Shown here piece by piece: positions 37,152 to 50,599 of a stretch of 64,000 bases of DNA (position 1 is its first letter; every line of letters starts with the position of its first letter). Under the pieces are notes generated by a model. The model was not told the origin of the DNA. It was given only the letters and a program-made list of their open reading frames with translations, and ran no database searches. Source of the DNA: Arctopsyche grandis (taxonomy: Eukaryota > Arthropoda > Insecta > Trichoptera > Hydropsychidae); assembly GCF_051622035.1 (NCBI RefSeq), contig NC_135367.1:13258501-13322500 (forward strand). The letters are read 5' to 3'. The position numbers were made by a program, and so were the translations under genes.

Positions 37152-38284
37152 TGTGCAATAGATGTTTAGAAGAAAATCGAGATTAAAGCGCGGCCACGAT
37201 CCTTTTGTAAAGTGACAGCTGACTCCAGTGTTGCAACAGCTTCTCCAGAACTACTTGTTTGGGGTTGATATTGCATATTTGAAAATTCTGAAAGATGTTA
37301 TAATAACAATCCGTACTTCTCATGTAATATCTCATAATAATCTCATAGTTTTCGATACGACCGGCATTATCGGAATTACAATCAACGCCGCCTGGGATTT
37401 AAGAACAGGTCACCGTTCACGGTCACCTTTTAATGAATTTCCGAACACTCTAAATATGATGATAAAACTAGAAAAAATTTGCAAAATTGCTATAGATTCC
37501 TCACAAAAACGCTGTAAAAATACGAATATACACAATCTGGATAAATAAATACGCATTAACTTAAAGCCTTGTGGTAAGTTATTGTATTCTGAAGACAGAG
37601 AGTATTAAAAAAAATCCTTTTATATTTTACACGACTGGCATAACAAATGCAACCACTTTTCGTCCTGCTTGCAGTTCTAAGTTTGATTATAAAATCGTGT
37701 AATTAGAGATTTTGAAAGAATGACTGAGCTAATGTGTTTTTTTTTTAGTATAATGTAACTTTTTTTTTAATCTATGCTTATCTGGATTCGGCATTCATTT
37801 ATTATTTTAAAGTGGGAAATTAGTGACTGAATAAATAACTCTTCTGGGACTTCATACAGGTGATGGAATTTTAATTATTAACATACCACAACTATCAGTG
37901 TACATTTAATATACATCAATATGTATTAAAATTTAAAATCAATTGATGTTTTGAATCAAACAAAACAAATGTTTATTATAATGACAAACTATTAGGATCG
38001 TAATATATGTATAGTTGTAAGTCAATTAAATTCTGTTAAATCCATTAAAATAAAATATTATTGTAAAATTGGCCCTAGGTACAAAGTAGGCATGCTATTA
38101 TTTTTGTTATATGTAAAAATGTAATTATAAATATTTTAAACTAGAATTTTAAGGGTGTAAGTACAATGCCCCAATTAATGCAACGTTGGTAACGAAGATT
38201 TCCGCTCCTTGTTTGATCAGTATTTATTTCTGGATGCAATGCACGTGTTTGCTATTGCTTGGTTATATAACAACAAAGAAGAAG

Positions 38285-38296
38285 CACGTGACGTCA
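38285..38296 (+). promoter_or_regulatory. E-box overlapping a CRE upstream of DNAAF5
   Basis: CACGTG and TGACGTCA overlap as CACGTGACGTCA, 35 bp before the start codon. Both are palindromic bZIP/bHLH sites. A half X-box, GGTAAC, lies at 38188-38193; RFX factors control ciliary genes, but a single half-site is weak. Confidence 0.4.
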
Positions 38297-38330
38297 TTTG
38301 TTTACAAATGGCCGTGTGAACTGCAGAAAC

Positions 38331-41300
38331 ATGGGCGAGCACGAGGAGCACGAAAGCGTGGTTGAAGAAGTGCAGGGGGCGGAGGAGCGCGAATGGGGCG
38401 TCGCCGTTGAGGGGCTGCGAGCGGAGGAGCGTCAAAAGAGGCGCTCCGCCCTCACCGACCTGGAAACCAAACTGCGCAATACTAGTGACAACCTACTTCC
38501 GGCTGCTTTCAACGCTTTGCATTCTTCGCTGACGACATGTTTGGCGGACGAGACCGAATCTTGTCGTCAGTTAACCATCAACATTCTGTCCGAGATGCTG
38601 GCGCGTTTGCCCCCCTCCGACTACATTTTAACCTACGTCGTTCCGGCTATCAAGAATCGCATCACTTCCACTCCCCCCGAGTCTTCAGAAGAGCTGCGTC
38701 ATGCGCTAATCAAGCTTCTCAACTCCGTGATCGTTCGTTATGGCCATAGCGAAACCGTATTCTTGGTTCCTTTCTTTGATGACTTGGTTGAGATTTTAGT
38801 TAAAGCCGCATCGGACGATTGTCCTGATGTGAAGAAGGAGACTTGTGAGACCGTAGCCAACATGGCAAATGCCGCGCCTAAAGATTTTCATATGAGGTCT
38901 GAAACTCTCTGCATGGCTATACTAGCGGTATTCCAACATCGTCATTTTAAAGTTAGGGTTGCAGCCGTTCAGTGTATCGGTAAATTTTTTTCTATCAAAA
39001 TTAACTTACGCATAAATCCATTTTTATTACTTTATTTTTAAAAATGTTTTAGGTACGATCGTTATGAACGGTAATGAAAAGTGTTTTGAGAGTTCTGTGC
39101 TCCCGATGGCTATGAAGTTGTTTGATGAGTGTAATCCAGTTAGACTTCAGGTCACCAAAGAAGTTGGAAACTGGATGCTTAATTATCGAGAAAGATATTC
39201 ATATTGGCAATACATGATACCACTGATATTGACTAGGTAACGTGTGATTATTTTTTTTAAATAACTTTAATTCCTTATTTATGACAATATCTTATCTAAG
39301 TTGCACAAAAATGGATGTAAAGCGTTTTTCAGTATCTATTTGACTATTTTTGAATTTTTGCAACTTTGTAGCCGTCAATGATTATCAAATTTTTGTTTTG
39401 TTTTTATTTACCTCTAAATTATAATAAATGTTTTAGTTTGTGTGATTTTATACCCGACATACAAAAAGAAGCAAATTCAATTTGGGATAGTGTGGGAATT
39501 CAATACATGAAAGAAAATGAAGAAGATTTAAATGACCAAACGGACACCGAAAAACCAAAGCATTATCCACCTGGTACTTATAATTTATTATGCTATAGTT
39601 ATTACTTTATTTTGATTGAATATTATGTATTTTTACTTTTATTTTTAGTAGTTCCTCGCCCCAATTTGGGCTGTCGGACTTTGGTTATGAAGAATATGGG
39701 AAAGATACTTCCAGCCATATCGAAAGGTTTGCATTCAGTATTCTATAGTTCCATCAATATTTATATTTAAGATATTGTGTCAGTTTATTTTTTGTAAGTA
39801 GAATTAGATGGATGGCAAACTGATGCACAGTTACGATCTGCTCAAGTTTTATGTTCATTGATATTGAATGCCGAAGCCAAGAATGTACAATATGGTACAA
39901 ATATTACAAATTGTCTCACGGAGGGAGTTAAAAACGATGACCCCAGAGTTGTCGCGGAGGTTTGTTATAGCATGTCTAAGTGTGACTTTGTATTATTATA
40001 CTAATGTTCGTGAAAGTTTCAATCTTTTTTATTTAGATTCAAAGGGCTGCTGAACTCTTCGGCTATTTTGTTGGACCACACGTTTGGTGGAATCTCTTGA
40101 TTTGCGATTTGGATACGTGGCAGTGTCTTGTCATCTTGACCAGTGTGATTAAATCGACTCCAGTTGAGCAATTGAGAGTTAAATATCTCAACAGAATTTT
40201 TAAAGAGTTAACTCAGCCACGACTTAGGCAAATACAAAAGGTAAATTTTGTAGAATGATTTGAAAATTTGAAGTTGGTGACTGTCATAAATATGGAAAAT
40301 AAATGGTTAGCGGACAAAAAAAAATGAAAGATGTATTCAATTTTTATTTTGTCTGGATTTAATCTCAAACTCCAAGCAGCAAATATGTGCAAATTTTTTC
40401 CATATTTGACTAATTTTTTGAGATATATTGATGCTTTGATTATTGAATGACTTTCTAAACTGTTCTGATAAAAACTTTTTAAAACATTACTCACCAAAAT
40501 TAAGTAAGTCCAATCCAATAGAAATTGGATGCATATTGAAGACATAATAACCATATAATGTTTACGGTCTTATATTGTAAAAAGAACAGGTCACTTTAGA
40601 TATGTTGCTGACCAATCACACTTAAATCTACTTCAGAATAATTAAAATTCTATATTGTTGAATTCTAAATGATAAAAGTTTCAATATTGTAGCATTTTTA
40701 TATTGATTCGTTTCAGCCCAAATATCAAATGAACATTCTTAATGTTTGTGAAGCTGTTATGAACGTTTGTGGAGTTTATTGTCAATGTGTCAGTCAAGAA
40801 ATGTTTGATATAATATTTGTCATTCATTCAGTGCCAGCTACAACTGATATAGAACATCACGCCCTGTGTAAGATAATTTATTCAATTAGAGCTTTATATT
40901 TCATATATTGAACGATGACATTTGAATTTAAATTTTCAGGTTTGATTGAAAAACTGAGAGAGACGATCAAGTTTGGTTCGAACATAGAAGATCTATATTG
41001 TCATTATATAAGGCATTTGCTAGCAAATATTACTTCTTCCATTTGCTTTTGGACGCTTATCACAGTGGATCGATGCATTTTAAATACCATCTTGATTCAC
41101 ACAGGTTGAACTTCTTATTTGGTTATCTTGATTATTAAAGCTCTGATTTTTTTTATTAATGACTGTGGTTTATGTTTTAGGACCTGCAATTGGCCTGCAT
41201 TTGCATTATATATCTCCACTTTTGTCTGAGGCTCTCTCATTGAAAGGTATCGATCCCGAAGTTAAGTTAGAGTTGTTTACGACTCTCTGTTCAGTATTAT

Positions 41301-42667
41301 TAAGGAGAGACGAGCATTTTAGACTGGCTGAACCAGATAAACTGACTGCATTTTTAAACGTAATTCTTAGAGGTACAGTAGAATAATAAATTAATCAGAT
41401 CAAGTAGTTTGTGTTTATTAAATGTTAATGTATACTTTATCGTATTTCATATTTTTAGATGTTATTCTACCAAATTTGTCTTGGAACGTTGGACAGTCTG
41501 CAGAAGCTCTTAGAACTGCTGCTGTGTGTTGTCTGTGTGCTATTTTGCAAGATAACGAATCTGTTTCTACAATTGATGGTGATGTGAAATTCGATAAATG
41601 TATACAGGTTAGTTGCAATTTTTTCCTCAATGATAGCCATCGAGATATCTGGCATTGCCATGTGTACAGTTGACAATATAGAAAAAAATATAATAAATCA
41701 GACTCAGTCTTCCAACTTATTTTCAATCAGTTGCTCTTTAGAATGTATCTACAATAAGAGCTCAAAATAAATTGTCGCGATGTTCACATACATACATTTA
41801 TCACGTTTTCATCTAGGATTAGACCTGTTAGAGAAAAACTTACTATGACAGTGCAAGAAATGAGAAGTTGGTGGAAATTATATTTTTTAAAGGGTACCCG
41901 AGAGAATTCTGACTAAAGTAGAGAAAACCCAATGAATATTTAGTATTAACGTATGACATTGCATTTTTTCTATAACCTTTCTTTTATTTTTTCAGCAAGT
42001 TGAAATTTTTTCAGACGTGGAAACATTACAAAATGATATAGATTTGTTGCTACCAAATCTACTCGGCCTTACGGGTGATAATTCGAAAAATACCAGGTTG
42101 TATTCTTTGAGGGCTATTCGCTCTCTTGTGATACTAGCTAAAAAGAGGAATTGCTTTAGTGTTGATCATTTACATCAAACGTATTCAGGTGATAAAAACT
42201 ACTATCGAGTATTTTTAAGTGCACATGATATAGAAATTCAATTTAACAAGTACTTTATTTTTTAGCTGTGATATCACGTTTAGATGATTGTAACGATAAG
42301 GTGCGTCTGTTTGCTGTTGAAACGCTGTGTACATTATTCATGGCGCGGCCTGAATCTTATGACGTCAGTACTAACGATAGTCACATTGAGGCAGTATACA
42401 ACGCTATGCTCATTCATCTTGATGATCCCGATACAACTTTTCAAGATTTCGTTCTCGGTTATTAAACTATAATACAAATTATTTCAATTGTTTTGACATT
42501 TGGTTAACATTTTTAATTTTTTTTTATTACTTGCAGATGCGCTAAAAAAGCTATGTGTGGTTCATCCAAAAATGTTGAAAGGGAAGGTGGATATAAGTTC
42601 GAAAGTGTACAAAAACACTAAAGCACTCGAGCATCTTGATAAACACCTGGAGAGTTTGTCTATTTAA
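38331..42667 (+). CDS. DNAAF5: Dynein axonemal assembly factor 5 (HEAT repeat protein 2), complete
   Basis: Thirteen exons: 38331-38979, 39053-39236, 39437-39573, 39649-39726, 39802-39959, 40037-40240, 40717-40867, 40940-41104, 41181-41372, 41459-41607, 41996-42188, 42266-42457, 42537-42667. All are GT-AG with matching phases and join into 860 codons without a stop, close to the roughly 855 residues of vertebrate DNAAF5. An acidic N-terminus (MGEHEEHESVVEE) is followed by HEAT repeats throughout, with landmarks EERQKRRSALTDLE, DDCPDVKKETCETVANMA, FKVRVAAVQCIG and NPVRLQVTKEVGNW. The protein acts in the cytoplasm in preassembly of axonemal dynein arms with HSP90 co-chaperones. In insects such genes serve sperm flagella and ciliated sensory neurons. 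Start chosen at the first good ATG after an in-frame upstream region. Introns are mostly 70-100 bp, with three of 200-480 bp. Confidence 0.93.
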
Positions 42668-43478
42668 AATAGGATATTTATCTTTTTTTGCTGTGTATAT
42701 TTATTTAAAGTTTGATACTTATCAGATAACTTTCCTTATCATGTATTACGTATATAATCAGATTTTATAATATGCATTTTGAAATTATCATAGTGGACAT
42801 TAAAACCTAGTCAATTTGCATGTATTGCCACTGTGCCTTATTAATATTTAAGCTTTGCATTTGTTGTAGCACACCAGTGTGCTAATTTAACCCACTGAAA
42901 TATTAATTGTATTTAATACTGTCAACTTCATCTGAAAATGGTCCAGTTTTGCGTTTTTCTTTTTAAAATTTGTTTTGAACCATTATACGTGATTGAATTA
43001 TTCTAATTCGTTAACATTATCACCATCGACAGTGATACCTGACAAATCTTAGATTTACATATTTAAATATTATAGTTTTATCTTTTATAATTTTATACTG
43101 TTTATTAAGGTGCACAATTTTATTTTTGTTCAAAATTTTTGTAGTATTTTATTTTCAGTGCCGTCTTGACATGGTAGACTAGACGTTCAGAAAATCCTCT
43201 TGAAAGTCAAATTTAATTTGCCAAGAATACCAAAAATTTCAATGCGGCACTGTATTTTTACATCGAAAAGTGATTTATTCTTAATTCGCAAAGTATTTAT
43301 TTATTTATTGGTTCTTTGAACAACTAAGTATTCTTTTTTTTTCATTTTTTATGAGTATTATAGTATCGCAAATTTTGTTTTTTGTTTTCAATACAGTTCT
43401 TTTATGAATCTTTATATAGAGTGTGTGCATTATTACATTCAAAACATTTATTTGTGAAATGAGTTGTGTTTAATTTTC

Positions 43479-43484
43479 AATAAA
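43479..43484 (+). terminator. Candidate poly(A) signal for DNAAF5
   Basis: AATAAA followed by a T-rich stretch, about 810 bp after the DNAAF5 stop. The 3' UTR would be AT-rich. Nearer variants exist, so this is only a candidate. Confidence 0.35.
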
Positions 43485-43856
43485 TTTTCGATATGCAAAA
43501 TCTTGTTTTAATGGGTACGCTTTTGGAAGAAAATATGATGTACATATATTATATGATGGCGTTCATAAATTCGTATTATAAAATATCAAACTTTAATAAT
43601 AAGTTTATTAGAAATCGTGCGTAATAGACCGCGCGCCTGCAGGCGTCTTGGGCGTACGGCACATAGTGATTGGACAGCTAACCGGTTAATGAATCTGGTT
43701 ATCCGTACTTTTAAAGGTGAGAATAGTCATTAAAAAATGTAATTATGTGTACATATTGGGTCTACCTCACGGCACCGAAAGTCAAAAGATCGAAAAAGCA
43801 AAGATCGAAAATCGAAAGGTGCATGGTAAACGGTACTATGTATACATAATATATAT

Positions 43857-44016
43857 CAGTGGCATGTGGTGAAATTATCTCTCTTTTTGTCATACAGCCT
43901 TGTTTAATGTGCGCGCGCAGGATACGGGAGGAAAAGCCTGTTCCTCTTGTATCCTGCTCGCGCAAATTAAATGAGGATGTACAACGGGGGGGAGAGAGTT
44001 TTACCGCACGCCACTG
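43857..44016. mobile_element. Hairpin hAT-type MITE
   Basis: Begins CAGTGGCATG and ends GCACGCCACTG. Flanks ATATATAT and ATATATAC are a near-match 8-bp duplication. Centre holds GCGCGCGCAGGATACGGGAG. Directly upstream (43758-43856) is the left half of the GGGTCTACCTCACG module. Confidence 0.75.
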
Positions 44017-44691
44017 ATATATACTAACCGTTTTTCATATGTATGCATGGTTAACGAACATTTTCGATTTTTTAACATTCGGTGCGGTGACGGTCATCCG
44101 TACATATTATGTACATTGTGTAACGGAATGGATTAGCCTTTATTGATTCCATGTTGGGGAAATGGTTAGTATACATGCAATATTAAAAAAGAATATGCTA
44201 TAACATGTCTGTGACCACTAATATTTGGAAATGCGAGCATCCTTCGAAAGAGAAACGCCATCGAGTTATAAACGTAGGTATTATATGAGCTCAGAACAAT
44301 CCAAGTTATCTTTTTACCATGATATATCTATACTTATTTCGTAATTATTTCCTTTTTACAAAAGTTCTAGCACTAAATATATTGGAAACGTAAATTAAAA
44401 AAAGAAAAGGTATCGTCGAAAACATTGAATGATTTTTTAATTTCATTTAATTGTCGGTTATGTATTTCTTTAGATTCTAGAAGATTCTATATATTTAAAA
44501 TAAGCATCTAGATTTTAGAATACACATGCTTATGCTTAAACAATTTCAAATTTGCAGATGAAAATGCAACAGGTATTTTTTTTAACTGACAACTCTGACT
44601 GTCACCGCTCACTTCATGCTGGCAACATTTACAGTGTCGCATAGGTTATACGTCAAAATACGTTGCTTAGCAGTTTTGATTTGACATTAAT

Positions 44692-45746
44692 ATGGAGTTT
44701 CCAAGTTTAGGAGAACAGTGTTCTTATTCAAATTGTCAACGGTTGGATTTTATTCCATTGAGGTGTGAATGTTTCAAGTATTTTTGCAAAGATCATTTTT
44801 TACCCCACTGTTTGTCTGGTGAATGTTCGGAGGCGGAGAAACCAAAAGACAAAACAGCTTCCAGTACAGATTCAATTATATTCAAATGTCACTCTGACAA
44901 CTGCAAAATGGCGAGCTTGATCGAAATGGCATGTTTAAAATGCGAGAAACATTTTTGCATCACCCATAGGTTTCATGCGTAAGTTTTTATTTTCAATTTG
45001 ATTTGGTGTTAGTTGGGATCAGTTTCTTCACTAATTTTGCCTGTAATTTACAGATCGTGCTATAATTTACATTGTGACCCCGATGATTCATTGGCACAAT
45101 TTAAATTGGAAGAGGAATTGGATAAGAAACATGAACAAACTAGGCAGTTAATTGAAGCAGAGGTAACGTATAGAATATTATATATTCTCGTTGTTAAACA
45201 AATTGAAAAATTTTTTAATACTCAAAATAATAACATCTTTAGGTAACGGAAAGATTAAGGAAAGCAGAACAGACATCTAAAGCTAAAACTGCACTAAAAA
45301 TACAGTTAATGAAATTAAAATCTAAAGCCATCGGCGAAAAAAGCGTATCAATTCCCGACAGAGCATATTTCGCAGTGAGGATACCAGCTGATGCGAGTCC
45401 TAAAAACCTTCAAAACACCCCAAGAAACATATGCAGTCGTAATGACTTCAATGATGTTTCGATAAAGCCCGTTTTCGTCTCAAAGCTGTGGTCGTTAGGT
45501 CGAACAATAGATTCGATTTGTGACACATGCTTGGTCAATAATGATAATAATGTGAAAGCTGCTCCAAAGATTCGTCTGTTCCGAGAGTCTGACGGCATGT
45601 GCGTGTCCTTAAAAGAGATGGATCAATCTATTGAGAACTTGTTAGACAGCAAGACTATCGTCGATGGTGAACGAATCCTTCTAGAATATGTATCAGCTGA
45701 TTATATCCAGAATGCGGCGACTAACACTGTCCACTTTATTGGTTAA
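44692..45746 (+). CDS. ZFAND1: AN1-type zinc finger protein, ZFAND1-like, complete
   Basis: Exons 44692-44978, 45054-45162 and 45243-45746 join in phase to 299 residues; human ZFAND1 has 268. Two AN1-type fingers fill the first 105 residues: CSYSNCQRLDFIPLRCEC with FCKDH, and CHSDNCKMASLIEMACLKC with CITHRFH. The last ligands of both fingers depart from the usual H-x5-H-x-C spacing, which may reflect divergence. A charged helix (FKLEEELDKKHEQTRQL) follows. The C-terminal third (SKLWSLGRTIDSICD... to ...YVSADY) has the ubiquitin-like fold pattern of ZFAND1. The family binds p97/VCP and the proteasome and helps clear arsenite-induced stress granules. The 80-bp second intron is flanked by an 8-bp direct repeat. 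Confidence 0.9.
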
Positions 45747-45832
45747 TCTCATGTATCTACATACATACATACATATAAAATATAAAATTATATTTTTAAG
45801 ATTTTCATATACATAATGTTGAATTAAATTAT

Positions 45833-45838
45833 AATAAA
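45833..45838 (+). terminator. Candidate poly(A) signal for ZFAND1
   Basis: AATAAA 87 bp after the stop, followed shortly by a second AATAAA at about 45846. Confidence 0.55.
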
Positions 45839-45934
45839 TATTGTAATAAAAATTATTTGAAATTTTTAAAAAACGGCAAATTTAATTTGAATGTCAATTA
45901 TTTATATATAGTTGTATATCTCATCACTGAGGAT

Positions 45935-46365
45935 CGTGACTATGATGTCCAGTCAACCAGCTGCCTCCATTCGCTTTTGGATTCGGCCAGACGAAGACTT
46001 GCTACCATGGAATAGCCCATCGCTGTGCATACTTGGTCAGTCCAGTGTGCGAGGGATCTGCCTCTGGCTCTTCTACCCTCGACGCCACCAACCACAACCA
46101 ACCGCTCCAAACTGTCCTCACCTCTTCGTGCAATATGGCCGAAGAACTGTAATATTCCTCTCAGGCATATTGTAGACAGTCTATCCTTGATTTTTATTTC
46201 CTCGAGGATAGACATATTTGTGCGCTTGTTGGTCCAAGGCACGCGCAATAGCCGTCTCCAGGACCACATCTCGAAGGCGTTGATTCTCCGTCTTTATAGT
46301 CCATGTCTCGACTCCATAAAGGCAGACAGAAAAAACGAGACATCACGAGACGAACTTTGACGGTG
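45935..46365 (-). pseudogene. Non-LTR retrotransposon reverse transcriptase C-terminal fragment
   Basis: Minus-strand text LYGVETWT, INAFEMWSWRRLLRVPWTNK, ILEEIKIKDRLSTICLRGIL, FFGHIARR and GRSLAHWTDQV is the typical end of insect endonuclease/reverse-transcriptase retrotransposons. A frameshift lies between the LYGVETWT part and the rest, and only the last roughly 140 codons remain, so it is a dead fragment. Confidence 0.85.
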
Positions 46366-49300
46366 GTTGTAATGGTTCTGTTCTTCTGTTGTCAACATAG
46401 AAGTAGAATGCATAGAATCGCTCTCAGCCTCCAAAAATGCTGCTACAAAAACTCTGCGCGGCAGAGTTTGTTCATTGTTTGCTAAACTTCGTCTCTCTCT
46501 CTCTTGTCTCTCTTCTGACTTTCCGTCTCTCGCTTTTAGACGATACTTTTGTTAAAAATGACCATTCTATGCATTATACTTCTATGGTTGTCAATTAAAT
46601 AAATTGAATTTAAATGTTGAGAAAACTTTTAAATTGGTTATATACAAGCATTCAGTATCAACTAATTGAACACATGAATTGATAAAATAATTTGATTGGA
46701 GTAAATAATTTTCTATAATTGTGAAATTGCAAACTCCATATTTTAAACAATTCAAAATATTTAAGTAAAATAAGTCTATTCATCAAAATGGCAATGAACG
46801 TTAAAAATGCAATCGCTGTGAAAACCAATCCTGGTTTTCCTAAATAACTTGATGTAATCGTTTTTGCCAAAGAAAGAGTCCCCTGAATTCAGTAGACATA
46901 TCGTTCGATGTAACGTCAATCATTGGTTGCATATTGTCACTTTACGACACCTAGAGGCGATTAATTTAACTTTCGTGTACTTATTTGTGTTAGTATAAGT
47001 GTATATACTTGATGCCCAGTTGCACCCATACACCCAATAAGTACCGAAACCTAATTTTAATTGAATTATATATCATTTTTTAGGAATATACCAAACATCA
47101 ATAGCTTCTCAACGAGCGCTATGCATGCCATATTATTGATATGTGAAACTGAAGTTAATGTTATCTATATGCATTTTAAAACATTGATAGAGTTCATTTA
47201 TTGGATAAGAAAATTCATTTAATTTATAGATTTCCCCATAGGAATCCAGTTAGAACATTGTACATTTCAATTTTCTTTATTGTTTTAAATGTTATCATTG
47301 ATTACTTTAAAATTTATATTTTCTACGAATCATACATATATCATATGAAAGTATTCTAACGACAATTTTTTTTCCTTATTTTCAAAATATTGCTTTAACT
47401 TTTTTTAATTCCCTTTTATGTGGTAGAAATTAAAATCATTATTATAAGCTAGCCTATTATAATTGGTCACATATATCTACATAATTGACTCATTTGGAGC
47501 TGCTGATAAAAAATATACGAATTCGTTCTAAACTTGACAAAGTTTTTAAGTAATTTTAACAATATCTATTTTTGTGCGGTCTCCGTGACGGGCCGGAATG
47601 TGAAAAACCGAAAACGCAAATATCCTGCGCGAGCAGGATACAACGGGAACAAGAGGAACAGGCTTTTCTCTCCGTATTAATGTACGCGCGCAGAATACTG
47701 GAGGAAAAGCATGTTCCTCTTTTTCCTGTTGTATCCTGCTCGCGCAAATTAAGTGAGTATGTACCGTTTACCATGCACCCTTTTTTTGATCTTTCGACTT
47801 AAGATCTTTCGATTTTCGATCTTTGCCTTCCGATATTTGCGTTTTCGGTAATTTCACATTCCGGCTCGTGAGGTAGACCCATTTTAGTGATGGGTCGCAA
47901 TAAACTTTATACCGAGCCGCAAGTTGCCTGCGAGCCACAGATTGTGTACCACTGACTTATGTTAATGATCATTTTTTACAATTTTCCATCAGTAGTTAAG
48001 AACAAGTTACGATGTAAATTTTAGAATGTATTTTAGATTTAACACTAAAACATAGAGATTGGTATTTCTTTTTATTTACAATCCAGTAGCAAACAATAAA
48101 ACTCCAAATGTAGAATAAGTACAGATCTAAAAAAAAAAAACAAGTATCTAAAGTACAAAACTTCTTAGAATAGTTAACCGACGTTTTACATCTATAAGAA
48201 TATAAATATATTATATTTTCCATTGTTTTGTTTATTTTTAAATCCTATTAGTTAGTAATTTGAATTATGTAGCTTTAATAATAATATTACAGCATTTGTT
48301 TCCAATAGTAGTGACTACTGTTTATAAGACTTTCTATCTATCAGTCTGCTTTGAGTAATCTGATCCTTATGTTTTTTTGTTTTCTTTGAACACGCAATCA
48401 CATATCGCAGTTTGAGGATGTGGTAGATTTATCCCAAGACTATTTATCACCACCAATGCACCTGAATGTCTACATTACATTTCGAGTTTGTGGTGGGGCG
48501 AGAGGTCTATCGTTCGTCTCAGTTGCCAGTGACCGCGTGGCTCTTGTGCACGTCGCACACCTTCAATACTTACACAAAACCGTCCAAGTGCTACGTGTCA
48601 ACATAAAACTCGGTACAGATCCTTACAGCCTTCCAATTCGTCCATCAGCTCTGACAAATACTCCCGAAATAGTTGCATAATTCGATTTAGAATTAATTTA
48701 CATTAGCAATCAAATCGCTGGCGGCCAGTGAAAGTCCTTCAGAGAGAGGTTGCATTTCATGCGTTCATCGAATTCGAATAATTTTACGGATATCGTAAAG
48801 CTTTCTATTCAAAACTATTGAACAAATAACTTGTCAAGCAAGTTGTAGTGTTGTCGTGGACTATTATCACAATTAAAAGTGTGTATTTCGAATTGGCTGT
48901 TTTTTCTAGAAATATTCTATCGTAAATTATATTTAAAATCGAGCAACCGTAAAAATAACGATACTATCCGGAGACAATTTAAAGATTACGCATTATCATG
49001 AATGTACACGCAATTGTTTATAATAATAAAAATGTCAAATGATTTCGCGTCGAGCTCTAATTGTAAATTAGTGAGTATGTGTAGACGGCAACAATTATCG
49101 ATAAAAGTTTCTAATTATTTTTAATTTAACTCTATTTAAGAATATAACTTAGTAGTTGTTCCGATTTTTTAAACGCCATTATTATCGAATTGAAATAATG
49201 CGTTTTGTCTTTTTTATCATTAAATGAATTTCTTTTTTGATTAATTTAGTTCACAAATTGGTGTGACGCGTTGAGATATCTATTTCGGATAAAAGAGAAT

Positions 49301-49662
49301 TGCTTCAAGCTTTGTCATTGATGATTGTTTTGTTTCTAAGATGTTATCTTAATTTTTAAATACCGAATTTTTATAAGAATTTTAAGTAGATATTATTGTT
49401 TATATTCGAATTTGATGTCAAATTTGGACACACGATATGCATAATATTACCTGGACGACCATATTTTATTTGTATTCATTTTTTATGCTAATTTTCATTA
49501 AGCGTGATCGTGTATGTCGCGCATAATGCATAACTAATGCAAAACGATTGTGATTTGATACAATTTGTTTTAACTTTTCGTATTCACCAGTTTGACTCCG
49601 TTTGCTATACTGGTGGGAAAGTTGGCTTCGATTCGAAGAGCTGATGATGGAAATGGTGCCTC
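46366..49662. other. Intergenic region with one MITE
   Basis: Holds a CT-rich run (46490-46535) and the fold-back at 47578-47880. Region 48400-48800 is somewhat GC-richer and contains an 86-codon frame of no known family; it may be promoter or 5' UTR for the gene starting at 49663. Nothing else identified. Confidence 0.45.
47578..47880. mobile_element. Fold-back MITE, GGTCTACCTCACG family
   Basis: Ends GGTCTCCGTGACGGGCCGG and the inverted GGTCTACCTCACGAGCCGG enclose GAAAACGCAAATATC inverted copies and a hairpin core with GCGCGAGCAGGATACAAC. Related to 8648-9205 and 57689-58081. Confidence 0.75.
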
Positions 49663-49716
49663 ATGAGAGCTGCTATTGAAGATCTGTCTCCGATCGGTTC
49701 GATCGGCGAAGGAAAG
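49663..49716 (+). CDS. Predicted first coding exon of an unrecognised gene
   Basis: ATG at 49663 (context CCTCATGAG) gives MRAAIEDLSPIGSIGEGK and stops at a GTAACC donor in phase 0. The exon at 63501 starts in phase 0 with KPMPMQGS, so the two could join across a 13.8-kb intron. The short length and lack of a family match make this tentative. Confidence 0.4.
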
Positions 49717-50599
49717 GTAACCGTTTGATTCGAATGACTTACTTTTACATGCATTTGTACAAACTTTATCGTTATGTTACAAAATCAATTCAGTAAATTA
49801 TGTAATGTAATACAAAATATTATATGTATTTGCGTACGCGTGTAAGTCTTAAGATCAAGACTTGTTTTTCACTTATTGTTCAATCGTCTTATCTCGGAAA
49901 AAATTGTGGTATAATATTTCTAGAATAGCGTTGTTTTTCATAAGTGGTATACATATGAATAAAAAATATCTTAGACTGTGATCCGTATAAAAATGGTACA
50001 AATATCGATTAAACTATATATATTATTGCTTAGAAAGTTGTGAAACACTTCTAAATATGTAAATTTGCATTGAACATAAGAGAAAAAGTGGTCGAATATT
50101 TGGGTACTTATGGAAATATTAAAATTAAATTAAAGTAAAAGCAATTTAACGACCTGAATCATTTTATTTTATACAGAAAAATATAGTTATTTTCATATGA
50201 CATTACCAACAAAAGTCGTATAGAAAAAGTGTTGGCTACTTGAGATGTGAATATCGAAAAATTGAAAATTGAAGTCAAAAGTGGAAGTTGGTAGATAGTA
50301 GAAAATGAGTCAGGAGTGCATAAAAATATAGAAACTGAAAACCTTTTTTACCGTTCAGATTCCGTCTCTCTCCAAATATTTCTTTTTTCTAAAAGTCAAT
50401 CCATTGAAGTAAGCATTTTCATTTCAATAGAAGCGCCTTTGATCTCATTTCAAATATCACCTGATTTTTAAGATCGTGGTTTCTAGATCAGATCAGTTTA
50501 CCAAATCACGTCTAATTTTGATAATATTCTTTTTAATAACAGTACAGTGCAGTATTTCATTAATGTGTACTTAAAATCTAGTAAAGAATCAACGAACCA

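Larger units (their letters stand above)
42668..44691. other. Intergenic region between DNAAF5 and ZFAND1
   Basis: Probable DNAAF5 3' UTR to about 43500, then a MITE complex at 43758-44016, then about 600 bp with no recognisable feature up to the ZFAND1 start. A weakly GC-richer patch at 44590-44690 may be the ZFAND1 promoter. Confidence 0.5.

Noticed and set aside
48420-48680. 86-codon frame starting MVDLSQDYLSPPMHL
   Set aside because: No family match and no splice or start evidence; treated as possible promoter or 5' UTR only.
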